In this document: one piece after another, positions 9,569 through 20,148 of the stretch
How positions within the stretch are numbered: the first letter of the stretch is position 1
Layout: every line of letters begins with the position of its first letter
Assembly: GCF_007991495.1 (NCBI RefSeq)
Contig: NZ_BJYL01000004.1
Coordinates: 1-64,000 of the forward strand
DNA: 64,000 nucleotides
Source of the DNA: Sporosarcina luteola
GTDB lineage: Bacteria > Bacillota > Bacilli > Bacillales_A > Planococcaceae
Reading direction: 5' to 3'
The notes under the pieces: generated by a model
The model's input: only the letters and a program-made list of their open reading frames with translations
The model's database searches: none
What the model was told of the DNA's origin: nothing
Position numbers and translations under genes: made by a program

Positions 9569-9820
9569 TCAAAACTTTGTATCGCCGTCTCCATATTCAT
9601 CTAACAGTTCTGCAAAGCTTTTGTTTTTTTCACGTTCTAACTTTTCGAGCCGAAGTTTTTCAAGACGTTCTGCTTCTTTCGCTTCGGCATTTGCTGTCAA
9701 TTCTTTTTTAGCCGCTTTCAATTTCTGTAAAACATCATCACTCAGCGCATCTGATAGAACCGATTTATCATTTTCCTGTCTTTTGGGAGTTGGCTTCTTT
9801 GCCGCTTTCTTCCTTGCCAT
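9569..9820 (-). CDS. yqkE: YqkE-family small charged protein (DUF3886)
   Basis: This 83-residue protein is Lys/Glu-rich and largely helical, with a basic N-terminus (MARKKAAKKPTPKR), a long predicted helix or coiled coil at about residues 28-68 and the conserved C-terminal FAELLDEYGDGDTKF. The function of the family is unknown. The ATG at 9820 is preferred to GTG at 9829 because the GGTG Shine-Dalgarno overlaps the GTG. It lies just downstream of the thiolase gene on the same strand with no clear terminator between, so co-transcription is likely. Confidence 0.75.
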   Translation of the reverse strand: MARKKAAKKPTPKRQENDKSVLSDALSDDVLQKLKAAKKELTANAEAKEAERLEKLRLEKLEREKNKSFAELLDEYGDGDTKF

Positions 9821-9839
9821 TTCGTTCACCTTCTTTCAC

Positions 9840-11024
9840 TCATGGACGTTGAACGATTGTTGCGACCCCTTGTCCACCGCCGATACATAATGTAGCAAGG
9901 CCTGTTTTAGCATTGCTGCGTTTCATTTCATGCAGTAAAGTGACAAGGATTCTTGCTCCGCTCGCCCCGATTGGGTGGCCAAGTGCGATCGCCCCGCCGT
10001 TCACATTCAATTTCTCTTTGTCGAAATGCAGTTCGCGGTCCACCGCAAGTGATTGAGCTGCAAATGCTTCATTTGCTTCGATCAAATCAATATCGGATAA
10101 TTGCATACCAGCTTTTTCAAGGACATTTTGAACGGCCCGAACTGGCCCGATCCCCATGATTGCCGGATTGACGCCTGCATTCGCATTTGCAGTGATGACG
10201 GCCAACGGCTCTATGCCAAGCTCTTCCGCTTTCTTTTTCGACATCACAACAAAAGCAGCTGCACCGTCATTGATTCCAGAGGCATTACCCGCCGTTACAC
10301 TTCCGTCTTTTTTAAAGGCCGGCCGTAATTTACCGAGTTTCTCGGCTGTCGTTCCAGCCTTGACGTACTCGTCTGTATCAAAAATAACCGGATCTCCTTT
10401 TCGTTGCGGTATTTCCACTGGGACAATTTCTTCTTTAAATTTCCCTTTTTCAATGGCCGCTGAGGCTTTTTCTTGTGAAGCTGCCGAGAACGCATCTTGT
10501 TCTTCTCTCGTAATCGCATAGTGGTCACATAGATTCTCAGCCGTCATCCCCATATGATAATCATTGAAAGCACACCAAAGCCCGTCAGAGATCATACTGT
10601 CTACGACTTTTTGATCGCCCATTTTAAAACCTTCCCGCGCATTTTTCAACAAGAACGGGGCCTGGCTCATGTTTTCCATTCCACCTGCGACAATGATGTC
10701 AGCATCTCCTGCGATAATTGCTTGACGTGCTAAATGCACCGCCTTTAATCCAGAACCGCATACTTTGTTAATTGTCATGGCTGGAACCGTTTCAGGCAAT
10801 CCCGCTTTGATTGCTGCTTGCCTTGCCGGATTTTGACCCAAGCCAGACTGCAATACATTCCCCATTATAACTTCATCGACGTCTTCTGCTTTAACTCCTG
10901 ACCGCGAGAGCGCCTCATTGATTACAATACTACCAAGCTCCGTCGCAGATACATTTTTCAACGAGCCTAAAAATGACCCAATTGCTGTACGTACTGCACT
11001 CACAATCACTACTTCGTTTGCCAT
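9840..11024 (-). CDS. acetyl-CoA C-acetyltransferase (thiolase)
   Basis: This 394-residue type II thiolase has the acyl-accepting Cys in [14 protein letters not shown] (about residue 88), [17 protein letters not shown] with the catalytic His, and the second Cys in CIGGGQGVA near the C-terminus. It makes or cleaves acetoacetyl-CoA. It is divergent from an HMG-CoA lyase gene, which releases acetoacetate and acetyl-CoA, so a role in leucine or ketone-body breakdown is plausible. The sequence does not separate degradative from biosynthetic use. Confidence 0.93.
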   Translation of the reverse strand: MANEVVIVSAVRTAIGSFLGSLKNVSATELGSIVINEALSRSGVKAEDVDEVIMGNVLQSGLGQNPARQAAIKAGLPETVPAMTINKVCGSGLKAVHLARQAIIAGDADIIVAGGMENMSQAPFLLKNAREGFKMGDQKVVDSMISDGLWCAFNDYHMGMTAENLCDHYAITREEQDAFSAASQEKASAAIEKGKFKEEIVPVEIPQRKGDPVIFDTDEYVKAGTTAEKLGKLRPAFKKDGSVTAGNASGINDGAAAFVVMSKKKAEELGIEPLAVITANANAGVNPAIMGIGPVRAVQNVLEKAGMQLSDIDLIEANEAFAAQSLAVDRELHFDKEKLNVNGGAIALGHPIGASGARILVTLLHEMKRSNAKTGLATLCIGGGQGVATIVQRP

Positions 11025-11130
11025 ATCGTTTCCCCCTCGTTTTTTCGAATTTCTAGAAACTATGAAATTCCCGCATTCCGAATTGCCCTTTACTGCATCC
11101 CTTCAGTACAATATATATAGGAGGGATGAT

Positions 11131-12033
11131 ATGTTCATTTTACCAAATAACGTAACAATTATCGAGGTCGGGCCGAGGGACGGTCTGCAAAATGAAAAAA
11201 GACATGTGGAGGAAGAAGAAAAACTAGCTTTCATCCACTTGTTGCAAGATGCCGGCATAAGAGAGATGGAACTGACTTCTTTCGTCTCCCCGAAGTGGGT
11301 GCCTCAAATGGCTGATGCGAAAAACATTGTAGAAAAAACGACTAAAATTGGTCGACAATTCGTTTTAGCCCCTAATGCAAAGGGGGCAGAACTTGCGATT
11401 GAATCTGGGGCAAAAAGTATTGCTGTATTTGTCGGTGTAAGTAATTCGTTCAATCAAAAAAATATCAATCGAACGACAGCGGAGAGTATGGATGCACTTG
11501 AACCTGTTATCGCCAAGTTGAAAAGTGATGGCATTTTTGTAAGGGCGTGCATTTCTACCGCGTTTTACTGCCCCTATGAAGGAAAAATAGAAAAACAGGA
11601 TGTAGTCGAACTCTGCAAAAGATTTCAAGCAATGGGGGTTGATGAATTAAGTGTGGCCGATACGATTGGAATGGCAAATCCGGTGGAAAGCTATGAATTG
11701 TTCAAGCTGTTAAAAGAGGAATTTGATGAGATACTCTTAACCGCGCATTTTCATGATACACGTAAAATGGCGATTGCAAATATATTCGCAGCCATGCAGG
11801 CGGGCATCGATCGATTTGACACTTCCGCCGGCGGTCTTGGAGGATGCCCTTTCGCACCTGGCGCAACTGGTAATGTCGCGACTGAAGACGTCGTGAATAT
11901 GTTAGAATCACTCGGGATCGAAACAGGGATTGATGTCGATAAAATTTGTATGGCTGTCGAAAAGATTGCTCCTCATGTTTCACATCCCATCGAAACAGGA
12001 AGATACAGACTATACAAGAACCGCAACTGCTAA
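11131..12033 (+). CDS. yngG: hydroxymethylglutaryl-CoA lyase
   Basis: The enzyme cleaves HMG-CoA to acetyl-CoA and acetoacetate, the last step of leucine catabolism. The 300-residue TIM-barrel protein has EVGPRDGLQNE at the N-terminus, the metal-binding TAHFHDTRKMA, and the signature GGLGGCPFAPGATGNVATED with the active-site Cys. The start is ATG 11131 behind AGGAGGGATGAT; the frame extends upstream to 10918 but only through the divergent thiolase gene. An alpha/beta hydrolase gene follows after 15 bp, probably in the same transcript. Confidence 0.95.
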   Translation: MFILPNNVTIIEVGPRDGLQNEKRHVEEEEKLAFIHLLQDAGIREMELTSFVSPKWVPQMADAKNIVEKTTKIGRQFVLAPNAKGAELAIESGAKSIAVFVGVSNSFNQKNINRTTAESMDALEPVIAKLKSDGIFVRACISTAFYCPYEGKIEKQDVVELCKRFQAMGVDELSVADTIGMANPVESYELFKLLKEEFDEILLTAHFHDTRKMAIANIFAAMQAGIDRFDTSAGGLGGCPFAPGATGNVATEDVVNMLESLGIETGIDVDKICMAVEKIAPHVSHPIETGRYRLYKNRNC

Positions 12034-12048
12034 AGGAGTTGAAGCTGA

Positions 12049-12975
12049 TTGAAACGCCGCTTCCTTTATATAACAGGTATCATAGGAAGCATATATACCG
12101 CGATACTTACAGTATTAGGATTTTATGCTGCAAACCGAATGATGTTCATGAAATTGAAGGATAAGGATTTAATTATCAAACGTGAAATTATCGCTAAACG
12201 TTTTGATGAACATTGGTATGAAACAGTAAAGAAGGAAGATTTCTGGGTCGAATCGCCGAATGGCTATCCGTTGCGTGCGATCTATTTGCGCCCGCTGGAA
12301 ACGACAAGAACGGTAATCATTTGCCATGGCGTTACTGAAAATAAAATCAACTCGATTAAGTACGCTAGATTATTCGAACGGTTGGGCTTTAATTCAGTCG
12401 TGTATGATCATCGGCGGCACGGGGATTCAGGCGGGAAAACAACAAGTTTCGGCTTTTATGAGAAAGTCGATTTGAATGCAGTTGTTTCCGCCGTCCGCAA
12501 TCGGATTGGCAATCGGGCTCTTCTTGGCATCCACGGCGAATCAATGGGGGCAGCAACGACGATTTTATACGGTGGCGCTTTTGAAGCGAAGGCCGATTTT
12601 TACATCGTCGATTGTCCATTCTCGGACTTTACCGAACAAATTCTCCATATTTTACGGACAAATACACCGCTTCGCTCATCGATAACGTTACGAGCTGCGA
12701 ATTTGTTTTTGAAAATCAGGGATGGCTACACGACCAGTCTTATATCACCACGCGAAGCCATCCAGAACATTTCCATACCGATGCTATTCATACACAGCAT
12801 GGAAGACGATTTCATCTTACCTGAAATGACTAAGGAACTTTTCGAATTGAAAGCGGATAAAAAGATGATGAAACTGTTTCCTAAAGGAGCCCACGCGAAG
12901 TCATTCAACGAAAATGCGGAAGAATACGAAAAAGTAGTACTGCGGTTTTTACATGAATTTGGATTTGCTTCTTGA
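12049..12975 (+). CDS. yqkD: membrane-anchored alpha/beta hydrolase (YqkD-like)
   Basis: This 308-residue protein has an N-terminal membrane anchor (about residues 5-28) followed by a serine hydrolase domain. The nucleophile elbow is GIHGESMGAA, the oxyanion region ICHGVTENK, and the likely acid and base are Asp in MEDDFILPEM and His in PKGAHAKSF. The substrate is unknown. The start is TTG at 12049, 10 nt after AAAGGAG. Its best-known relative is B. subtilis YqkD, and the yqkE-like gene lies nearby, as in B. subtilis. Confidence 0.85.
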   Translation: MKRRFLYITGIIGSIYTAILTVLGFYAANRMMFMKLKDKDLIIKREIIAKRFDEHWYETVKKEDFWVESPNGYPLRAIYLRPLETTRTVIICHGVTENKINSIKYARLFERLGFNSVVYDHRRHGDSGGKTTSFGFYEKVDLNAVVSAVRNRIGNRALLGIHGESMGAATTILYGGAFEAKADFYIVDCPFSDFTEQILHILRTNTPLRSSITLRAANLFLKIRDGYTTSLISPREAIQNISIPMLFIHSMEDDFILPEMTKELFELKADKKMMKLFPKGAHAKSFNENAEEYEKVVLRFLHEFGFAS

Positions 12976-13004
12976 AAAAGACCTTTTCTTTCGGAATCTG
13001 CTAG

Positions 13005-13105
13005 CTTGAGCGCGGAACACGCTTTCTTGAGCGCGAAACACGTTTCCTTGAGCGCGGAACACGTTTCCTTGGGCGCGAAGCACGCTTTCTTGAGCGTAGG
13101 ACTCC
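13005..13105. repeat. 21-bp tandem repeat, four full units and a partial fifth
   Basis: Units start at 13005, 13026, 13047 and 13068, with a partial unit at 13089. The consensus is CTTGAGCGCGGAACACGTTTC, with only a few changes between units. The reverse frame would encode a heptapeptide repeat (ESVFRAQ / GNVFRAQ) but has no supported start. The sequence is unrelated to the 21-bp array at 3715. Confidence 0.9.
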
Positions 13106-13132
13106 CATGCTAACACATTTAACAGATCCAAA

Positions 13133-13185
13133 ACAAAAAACCACCTTGCTGAGATATAATTCATCAGTGAAAAGTGGTTTTTTGT
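13133..13185. terminator. bidirectional terminator between yqkD and yneF
   Basis: AAAAAACCAC pairs with GTGGTTTTTT across a partly paired interior, giving A/T tails on both strands. It suits the convergent yqkD (plus) and yneF (minus) genes. Confidence 0.75.
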
Positions 13186-13272
13186 CGTTTGAAGTACAGT
13201 AACGATTAAATGGAGAAGCTTGTCCACATTTAAATTCCATTACCATAAATTTTTCATATCAACATTTCTCGC

Positions 13273-13497
13273 TTATTTTTTATCATTCATCTTGTTCATC
13301 TGATTCATCATCTGGTTAATCTTCTTCTGTGAAGGTTTTTGTCCCATCTGCATCATCATCATACGTAACATTTGCTCATTGATCGGCGGGTTTTCTTTCA
13401 AATACTTCATCATATATTGACGAGCGATGAAAAAACCGAGGGCCACCCCTGCGATTAACGCGACGACGGCAATGAGGACTACCCAAATCGTGCTCAT
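13273..13497 (-). CDS. yneF: YneF family membrane protein (UPF0154)
   Basis: This 74-residue protein has one N-terminal transmembrane helix (about residues 4-26) and a Met/Gln/Lys-rich cytoplasmic tail with the family motif [20 protein letters not shown]. The function of the family is unknown. The position beside sirA and tkt is the same as in B. subtilis, which supports orthology. The start follows a GGAGG-type ribosome-binding site. Confidence 0.93.
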   Translation of the reverse strand: MSTIWVVLIAVVALIAGVALGFFIARQYMMKYLKENPPINEQMLRMMMMQMGQKPSQKKINQMMNQMNKMNDKK

Positions 13498-13612
13498 TCG
13501 CTATTACCTCCTTCACTTCCCTAAATCAGGTTTACTCTACCAAGATGGATTATACAACAAAGGGACAGGAGATAGCAATGACTGGGAGAAAATTAACCGT
13601 TTCTTGGTCTCC

Positions 13613-14059
13613 TTAGAACAAAATTGTATTATCTTTCACTAGTCGATTGTCTTGTTTGATCGGCTTCAGCCAACCCCATTCGCCATGCTCGTCCATTACC
13701 GCAAAGAAACGATCATCAGACCCGGATAATGCGACGAAAAGGTCGAGGTCCAGCATGCGTGAACCGTTGCAATATGCTTGGAGGGAATATGGCGTTAGTG
13801 ATAGATGAATGGACCCTTTCATCGGATGGGTCAGTCTATATTCGCCATCATCACTTTCAACTGTTGTGAAGCTTTTCCCCAAATTGCTAAGGATTGCTTG
13901 GTCAATTGCTGATTCTTCAATTTCATCACATAAATATTGGACTTCCTGCAAAGGTGGTTCTTGCGCACAATCCTTTAGTAAATCGTAAAGAAGTCCTTCT
14001 CTTCCAAGTATGAATGATTGGTATCGCTCTTTTACTTTATAAATGTCATAAGTTCTCAT
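13613..14059 (-). CDS. sirA: sporulation inhibitor of replication SirA
   Basis: SirA binds DnaA domain I and blocks new rounds of replication in cells entering sporulation. The 148-residue length matches the family. Similarity to B. subtilis SirA is low but recognisable in YDIYKVKERYQSFILGRE at the N-terminus and FFAVMDEHGEWGWLKPIKQ near the C-terminus. The position between yneF and tkt is the conserved one. I chose the ATG at 14059, 8 nt after GGAGG; the GTG at 14068 overlaps that site. Confidence 0.85.
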   Translation of the reverse strand: MRTYDIYKVKERYQSFILGREGLLYDLLKDCAQEPPLQEVQYLCDEIEESAIDQAILSNLGKSFTTVESDDGEYRLTHPMKGSIHLSLTPYSLQAYCNGSRMLDLDLFVALSGSDDRFFAVMDEHGEWGWLKPIKQDNRLVKDNTILF

Positions 14060-14176
14060 GACCGTCACCTCCCTTTTTATTAAGTCTATCCCATCAACTT
14101 TAAAAAGTTTGTCAAATCACGGTAAAGAAAGACACTTTTATTGTCGTAAAGTTAACAATATTGAATCACATGATTT

Positions 14177-14217
14177 TAAAAAAGCCGCTTTGGAAGGAAT
14201 ATTCAATCCAAAGCGGC
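14177..14217 (-). terminator. terminator of tkt
   Basis: An 11-bp perfect stem (14207-14217 with 14184-14194) is followed on the minus strand by seven U, directly after the tkt stop. Confidence 0.92.
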
Positions 14218-14223
14218 AGGGTT

Positions 14224-16230
14224 TTATCGACCAAGCATTTTTTTCAATTTATTCATAACGTTTTCTTCAGTGAATCCATATTCGGCAATGACTCTATCAC
14301 CTGGTGCACTTGCGCCGAATGTGTCAATCGCTAGGACTTCACCTTCGTCTCCTACGTATTTATGCCATCCGAGGGAAGCACCCATCTCGATGGATAAACG
14401 TTTCTTAACCGCTTTCGGCAATACGCTTTCCTTATATTGCTCATCCTGCTGCTCGAAAAGATCCCATGAAGGCATGGAAACGACAGCAGCATCGATTCCT
14501 TCTTCGCGGAGTTTCACTTGTGCTGAAACGGCAAGATTCACTTCCGATCCTGTTGCAATCAGAATTGCATCAGCCACTTCTTTCTCAGCAGGAGAAATTG
14601 TATACGCCCCGCGATTAACTCCATCCATTGCAAGCTCACCTGATTTCGGCAAGACATCCAAATTTTGTCGTGAAAGAACAAGGACAGTCGGTCTATTCGT
14701 TGATGTGATTGCAATATGCCATGCAGCTGATGTTTCATTTCCATCTGCTGGACGGATAACTGTCAGTCCAGGCATCGAGCGTAATGATGATAAGTGCTCA
14801 ACCGGTTCATGTGTCGGACCGTCTTCACCTACAGCAACACTATCATGCGTAAATACATAAGTCACTGGAAGCCCCATTAGAGAAGACAGTCTGATTGCAG
14901 GTCTTACGTAGTCGCTGAACACGAAAAACGTTCCGCCAAATACATGTAGACCGCCATGAAGCGCCATTCCATTCAACGCTGTTCCCATTGCAAATTCACG
15001 AACCCCGAACCAAATGTTCCGTCCGGAATAATCGCCTGGAAGAAAATCGCCTGCGCCTTTAATCGTCGTTTTATTCGATCCGGCAAGGTCCGCACTGCCT
15101 CCGAAGAATGAAGGAACGGATTTGGCAATCGCATTGATTGCATCACCTGAAGCCGATCGTGTAGCGTGAGAAGAACCCGCTTCGTATTTCGGCAGTGCAG
15201 CTTTTATGTCTTCTGAAACTTCGCCTTTAATGGCAGCTTTCAACTGCTCAGCAAGATCAGCATGTGATTGCTCATATTCAGTAAACAAATCATTCCATTG
15301 CTGTTCTTGCTTCACACCCAACTCATGCGTCGCTTCTTTGAATGCGTCATACACGCCATCAGGAACACAGAAATCTTCTTCATATGTCCATTTGTAGTAT
15401 TCCTTTGTAAGCTTCATCTCGTCCTCGCCGAGTGGTGCTCCATGGACATCCGCTTTCCCGGATTTATTCGGAGCGCCGTAACCGATGACAGTTTTCACTT
15501 CAATCATTGTCGGACCGCCGGTATTGCCTTTAGCCGCTTCGATTGCTTTTGAAATGAGTCCGATGTTATTTCCATCTTCGACACGAATATAATTCCATCC
15601 GTATGATTCGAAACGTTTTTGAATGTTTTCAGTGAACGACATATCTAAATTACCGTCCAACGAGATATCATTACTATCGTAAAGAACAATCAATTTATCC
15701 AGCTGTAGATGCCCTGCCATTGAAATCGCTTCAGCAGCGACTCCTTCCATAAGATCGCCGTCTCCGCAAAGTGCGAATGTATGGTGATCGACGATGTCGA
15801 AGCCAGGTCGGTTGTAAACAGCAGCCAAATGTTTTTCAGCCATGGCCATCCCGACTGCCATTCCGATTCCTTGACCAAGCGGCCCAGTTGTCGCTTCCAC
15901 TCCCGCAGTATGGCCATATTCAGGATGACCTGGCGTTTTGGAGCCCCATTGTCTGAAGTTTTTCAACTCGTCCATAGGGAGATCATATCCGCTTAAATGC
16001 AGAAGACTGTACAGAAGCATGGAACCGTGTCCTGCTGAGAGGACGAATCGATCACGGTTGAACCAATCTGGATTCGATGGATTATGATGCAAATGCTTCG
16101 TCCATAGTGTATACGCCATCGGAGCGGCGCCCATCGGTAATCCCGGGTGGCCGGAATTTGCCTTCTCAATCGCGTCGATGGATAATGTTCGGATTGTGTT
16201 AATGGCTAGTTGGTCAATCTTTTCAGTCAT
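14224..16230 (-). CDS. tkt: transketolase
   Basis: This thiamine-diphosphate enzyme of the pentose phosphate pathway moves two-carbon units between ketoses and aldoses. The full-length 668-residue protein has the TPP motif [19 protein letters not shown] (about residues 153-171), [18 protein letters not shown] near the N-terminus, [18 protein letters not shown] and the C-terminal domain. Order tkt-ynzC-yneB-yneA is conserved with B. subtilis. A 345-bp gap upstream, holding two type A repeats, separates it from ynzC, so it probably has its own promoter. Confidence 0.98.
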   Translation of the reverse strand: MTEKIDQLAINTIRTLSIDAIEKANSGHPGLPMGAAPMAYTLWTKHLHHNPSNPDWFNRDRFVLSAGHGSMLLYSLLHLSGYDLPMDELKNFRQWGSKTPGHPEYGHTAGVEATTGPLGQGIGMAVGMAMAEKHLAAVYNRPGFDIVDHHTFALCGDGDLMEGVAAEAISMAGHLQLDKLIVLYDSNDISLDGNLDMSFTENIQKRFESYGWNYIRVEDGNNIGLISKAIEAAKGNTGGPTMIEVKTVIGYGAPNKSGKADVHGAPLGEDEMKLTKEYYKWTYEEDFCVPDGVYDAFKEATHELGVKQEQQWNDLFTEYEQSHADLAEQLKAAIKGEVSEDIKAALPKYEAGSSHATRSASGDAINAIAKSVPSFFGGSADLAGSNKTTIKGAGDFLPGDYSGRNIWFGVREFAMGTALNGMALHGGLHVFGGTFFVFSDYVRPAIRLSSLMGLPVTYVFTHDSVAVGEDGPTHEPVEHLSSLRSMPGLTVIRPADGNETSAAWHIAITSTNRPTVLVLSRQNLDVLPKSGELAMDGVNRGAYTISPAEKEVADAILIATGSEVNLAVSAQVKLREEGIDAAVVSMPSWDLFEQQDEQYKESVLPKAVKKRLSIEMGASLGWHKYVGDEGEVLAIDTFGASAPGDRVIAEYGFTEENVMNKLKKMLGR

Positions 16231-16317
16231 TCAGAACATCCTTTCCCGTACTTTCTCTAATTAGAACTCAGTATATCCTTCTCTAGTGTAGTCAAAATAG
16301 AGATGAATTACAATGCG

Positions 16318-16438
16318 AAAAGCGGAAGGCGCTTGCTCAGATGCGACAGGCATAAGGCGAAGATGCGGCGTGGCGATCTTTGCCACAGAGCAGATTTGAC
16401 TTATGACCCGAGCGTCTAGCGCCTGGAGCTGGACACCT
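16318..16438 (+). repeat. type A hairpin element, copy A2 (first of a 121-bp tandem pair)
   Basis: A 121-bp element begins AAAAGCGGAAGGCGCTTGC and ends in CTGGACACCT. The outer arms GGCGCT/AGCGCC pair, the middle arms (GGCATAAGGCGAAGATGC with GCAGATTTGACTTATGACC) pair with mismatches, and the apex is GTGGC-GATCTTT-GCCAC. It is directly followed by A3. The rest of this gap (16231-16317) has no gene. Confidence 0.9.
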
Positions 16439-16559
16439 AAAAGCGGAAGGCGCTTGCTCAGATGCGACAGGCATAAGGCGAAGATGCGGCGTGGCGGTCT
16501 TTGCCACAGAGCAGCTTTGACTTATGACCCGAGCGTCTAGCGCCTGTAGCTGGACACCT
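16439..16559 (+). repeat. type A hairpin element, copy A3 (second tandem unit)
   Basis: It has the same 121-bp length as A2 and differs at only about three positions, so the duplication is recent. The first 14 bp of a third unit follow at 16560-16573 and then the sequence diverges 3 bp before the ynzC stop. Confidence 0.9.
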
Positions 16560-16575
16560 AAAAGCGGAAGGCTAT

Positions 16576-16809
16576 TTAATTCAAAAACTTCTTCGTACGT
16601 GCTTCTTTCACTTTATCCGGGGTGACGTCATTTCCTTCGGGGTCGAGCACTTTCACGTGTTCAATCGTATCTCTCATAGAAGAACGGAATGTTTCCAGGT
16701 ATTCTTTCCGTAAACTCGTCTGTTCCTTTGCCTCTTCAATTGACAAACCGATTGTCTTAGACTTTTTGGACAGTTCATTAATGCGTTTTATCTTATCTGG
16801 TGTTAACAT
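16576..16809 (-). CDS. ynzC: YnzC family protein (UPF0291)
   Basis: This 77-residue helical-hairpin protein has the family start MLTPDKIKRINELSKKSKT and the central SLRKEYLETFRSSMRDTIEH. Its function is unknown; in B. subtilis the gene belongs to the LexA-controlled yneA-yneB-ynzC operon. The ATG at 16809 has GGAGGAATTTC in front; the frame reaching 16857 lacks support. The length equals the B. subtilis protein. Confidence 0.93.
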   Translation of the reverse strand: MLTPDKIKRINELSKKSKTIGLSIEEAKEQTSLRKEYLETFRSSMRDTIEHVKVLDPEGNDVTPDKVKEARTKKFLN

Positions 16810-16902
16810 GAAATTCCTCCAATAATTTCGTACTATAGGTTCAAATGCATTGTGCATACCCTATACTTGAAGGTATACAAAAAGAACAGGAAGTGCAATC
16901 AA

Positions 16903-17876
<974 letters not shown>

Positions 17877-17914
17877 TACCCCTCCAAGAATGTTTGTTCG
17901 GAATACTTGTTCCC

Positions 17915-17943
17915 ATTATAGGATATGAAATTTAAGAAGTCAA
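17915..17943 (-). promoter_or_regulatory. promoter of yneA-yneB-ynzC
   Basis: The minus strand reads -35 TTGACT (17938-17943), 17-bp spacer, -10 TATAAT (17915-17920): near-consensus sigma-A. Two imperfect LexA-like palindromes lie around and after the start (17893-17904 and 17900-17913, each with ATTC in place of GTTC). Confidence 0.85.
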
Positions 17944-17951
17944 CATTCATT

Positions 17952-17965
17952 CGAACCTTTGTTTG
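17952..17965. promoter_or_regulatory. LexA box 1 (SOS operator)
   Basis: CGAACCTTTGTTTG matches the Gram-positive SOS box CGAACRNRYGTTYG in both half-sites (GAAC-N4-GTTT). It lies just upstream of the yneA -35 and covers part of the lexA -35. Confidence 0.88.
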
Positions 17966-17991
17966 CTAATTTTCCGAACGCCTGTTATACT
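17963..17991 (+). promoter_or_regulatory. promoter of lexA
   Basis: TTGCTA (17963-17968), 17-bp spacer, TATACT (17986-17991). Both LexA boxes overlap it, as expected for autoregulation. Confidence 0.7.
17975..17988. promoter_or_regulatory. LexA box 2 (SOS operator)
   Basis: CGAACGCCTGTTAT has a full GAAC-N4-GTT core and overlaps the lexA -10 box, 23 bp (about two turns) from box 1. Confidence 0.8.
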
Positions 17992-18071
17992 CTTTTTAAG
18001 GAACAAATACGGCTGGACAATAGATTCGTACATTCCTAACTATTGAATTGACTTATTGGAGGGGTGGAAAG

Positions 18072-18692
18072 ATGAAAAAAATTTCAAAAAGACAGCAGGA
18101 TATCCTTACCTTTATTAAAGATGAAGTGAAAATGAAAGGATATCCACCTTCTGTACGAGAGATCGGAGAAGCTGTCGGACTGGCTTCGAGCTCCACGGTT
18201 CATGGCCACTTAGCCCGTTTGGAAAGCAAAGGGTTCATTCGCAGGGATCCTACTAAGCCTCGAGCGATTGAAGTATTGGATCCTGAAGGACTTGATGCAT
18301 TAAAATCTGGAGTCGTCCATGTGCCGCTCGTCGGTAAAGTAACAGCCGGTCTCCCTATCACTGCTATTGAAAATATTGAAGAGTACTTTCCATTGCCAGA
18401 TTCATATGGAACTTCAGATGATAAGCTTTTCATGCTTGAAATTGTCGGGAATAGTATGATCGAGGCAGGAATTTTAAATGGCGATTATGTCGTCGTCAAG
18501 CAACAGCATACTGCCAATAACGGTGAAATTGTCGTTGCAATGACCGAAGAGGATGAGGCAACCGTGAAACGGTTCTTTAAAGAGAAGGATTATTTCCGTT
18601 TACAGCCTGAAAACGAATCGATGGAGCCGATTATCGTCAATAACGTTTCCATTCTTGGTAAAGTCGTCGGCGTCTACCGATTAATTCATTAA
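18072..18692 (+). CDS. lexA: SOS repressor LexA
   Basis: This 206-residue repressor has an N-terminal winged HTH ([40 protein letters not shown]) and a C-terminal S24 self-cleavage domain. The cleavage site is Ala-Gly in VTAGLPI, the nucleophile is Ser in GNSMIEAG and the base is Lys in ATVKRFF. The ATG at 18072 follows TTGGAGGGGTGGAAAG; the frame opens earlier at 18048 without support. It is divergent from the yneA operon and followed by a strong terminator. Confidence 0.98.
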   Translation: MKKISKRQQDILTFIKDEVKMKGYPPSVREIGEAVGLASSSTVHGHLARLESKGFIRRDPTKPRAIEVLDPEGLDALKSGVVHVPLVGKVTAGLPITAIENIEEYFPLPDSYGTSDDKLFMLEIVGNSMIEAGILNGDYVVVKQQHTANNGEIVVAMTEEDEATVKRFFKEKDYFRLQPENESMEPIIVNNVSILGKVVGVYRLIH

Positions 18693-18693
18693 T

Positions 18694-18742
18694 AAAGAGG
18701 ATGTCATTTCGAGTTCACATCGAAATGACATCCTCTTTTCAC
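18694..18742. terminator. bidirectional terminator between lexA and ynbB
   Basis: A 19-bp perfect stem (18694-18712 with 18720-18738) has a 7-nt loop and lies between convergent genes. Confidence 0.95.
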
Positions 18743-18744
18743 AT

Positions 18745-20007
18745 TCATTTAGGTAGTAATTCATCTTCAAACAATTTTTCGACTGAAGACATAACCGCCG
18801 CCTTAACGTGTTCGTACGTCAATCCGCCTTGCACATAAGCTGTATATGGCGGGCGGATCGGACCATCGGCCGTCAGCTCAATACTCGAGCCTTGTATGAA
18901 CGTCCCTGCGGCCATGATGACATCATCGGCATATCCTGGCATATAAGATGGCTCCGGCGCGTAATGGGCGTTGATAGGTGAATTCTCTTGAATCGTCTTG
19001 CAAAAAGCAATCATCTGATCCGCACTATTGAAGTTAACTGATTGGATCAAATCAGTTCTCGTACTGGAAAAATGCGGAGTCGTATCAAATCCGAAGCTTT
19101 CAAGGAAGCCCGCAGTGAAAAGAGCGCCTTTGACAGCTTGACTGACGACATGCGGAGCAAGAAAGAAACCTTGGTACATTTCCAGCAGCGTATCCAGTGA
19201 AGCACCTGCTTCTGCTCCGATTCCGGGTGAAGTCATGCGATAAGCACATTTCTTTATTAGATCTGCCCGCCCAGCGATATATCCACCAGTCCTTGCCAAA
19301 CCCCCGCCCGGATTTTTTATGAGCGAGCCAGCCATAAGGTCTGCACCCACTTCAAGGGGCTCCATCTTCTCTACAAACTCACCGTAGCAATTATCGACGA
19401 ATACTACGATATCAGGGTTGATCCCTTTAATGAAGCGCACCATCTCTCCGATTTCCTCGACTGTAAAGGATGGTCGGTCTGAGTACCCTTTTGAACGTTG
19501 GATACCTACCATTTTCGTTTTCGGCTGGATATTCTTCTTCACTTCTTTGAAATCGACAGATCCATCTTCGTTCAAATCAATATGCTTATAGGTAATTCCA
19601 TAATCACTAAGTGACCCCGTATCTTCTCCATTTCCTGAAACGATGGATTCCAGCGTATCATATGGTTTCCCTGTCATATAAAGGAGTTCGTCGCCCGGTC
19701 GCAGTACGCCAAATAAACTGAGCGATATGGCATGCGTACCTGAAATGATTTGGTTTCGCACTAGACATTGTTCCGCTCCAAAAACATCTGCATACACTTG
19801 TTCGAGTACATCCCGTCCGCTGTCATCATATCCATATCCTGTCGAGCCTGTTAGATGAAAATCGCTAACCATGTTCTTTCGAAACGCTGATAGTACTTTT
19901 CTTTGGTTGAAAAACGCAATGCGATTCACCTTGTTAAAATAAGGGGAAAGCGTTTGTTCTATTTCTTCAGCCCTTGTTTCAATTTCAGTCGTAAATTCAT
20001 GCATCAT
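18745..20007 (-). CDS. ynbB: methionine gamma-lyase family PLP protein (YnbB, aluminium-resistance family)
   Basis: This 420-residue fold-type I PLP protein has the Lys-containing motif AGSLIKNPGGGLARTGGY (about residues 228-245), the aspartate in VVFVDNCYGEF and the N-terminal TGSTGYGYDDSGRD. The family is annotated as methionine gamma-lyase-like or aluminium resistance, but the real substrate is not established. In B. subtilis it lies beside hflX and glnRA; here neither is adjacent. An upstream GAGGAT site and ATG-ATG start are visible. Confidence 0.85.
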   Translation of the reverse strand: MMHEFTTEIETRAEEIEQTLSPYFNKVNRIAFFNQRKVLSAFRKNMVSDFHLTGSTGYGYDDSGRDVLEQVYADVFGAEQCLVRNQIISGTHAISLSLFGVLRPGDELLYMTGKPYDTLESIVSGNGEDTGSLSDYGITYKHIDLNEDGSVDFKEVKKNIQPKTKMVGIQRSKGYSDRPSFTVEEIGEMVRFIKGINPDIVVFVDNCYGEFVEKMEPLEVGADLMAGSLIKNPGGGLARTGGYIAGRADLIKKCAYRMTSPGIGAEAGASLDTLLEMYQGFFLAPHVVSQAVKGALFTAGFLESFGFDTTPHFSSTRTDLIQSVNFNSADQMIAFCKTIQENSPINAHYAPEPSYMPGYADDVIMAAGTFIQGSSIELTADGPIRPPYTAYVQGGLTYEHVKAAVMSSVEKLFEDELLPK

Positions 20008-20148
20008 TTTTTATCCTCTTTCCTACAAATAGTCACTACATTATCTTATCAGTCTGCAGAAATAGGTCAATGAGAAACAATCGATATGAACACTTTCAAA
20101 ATGATTTGGTATACTAGGTTGGTATTTGACTTAAGGAGGAGCAGCTTC

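Noticed and set aside
12949-13246. Two overlapping minus-strand frames with FRAQ or SRKR repeats
   Set aside because: They arise from the 21-bp tandem array, and no start with a ribosome-binding site is visible.
14270-14860. 196-codon frame opposite tkt
   Set aside because: It lies wholly within the intact transketolase gene, and has no recognisable domain.
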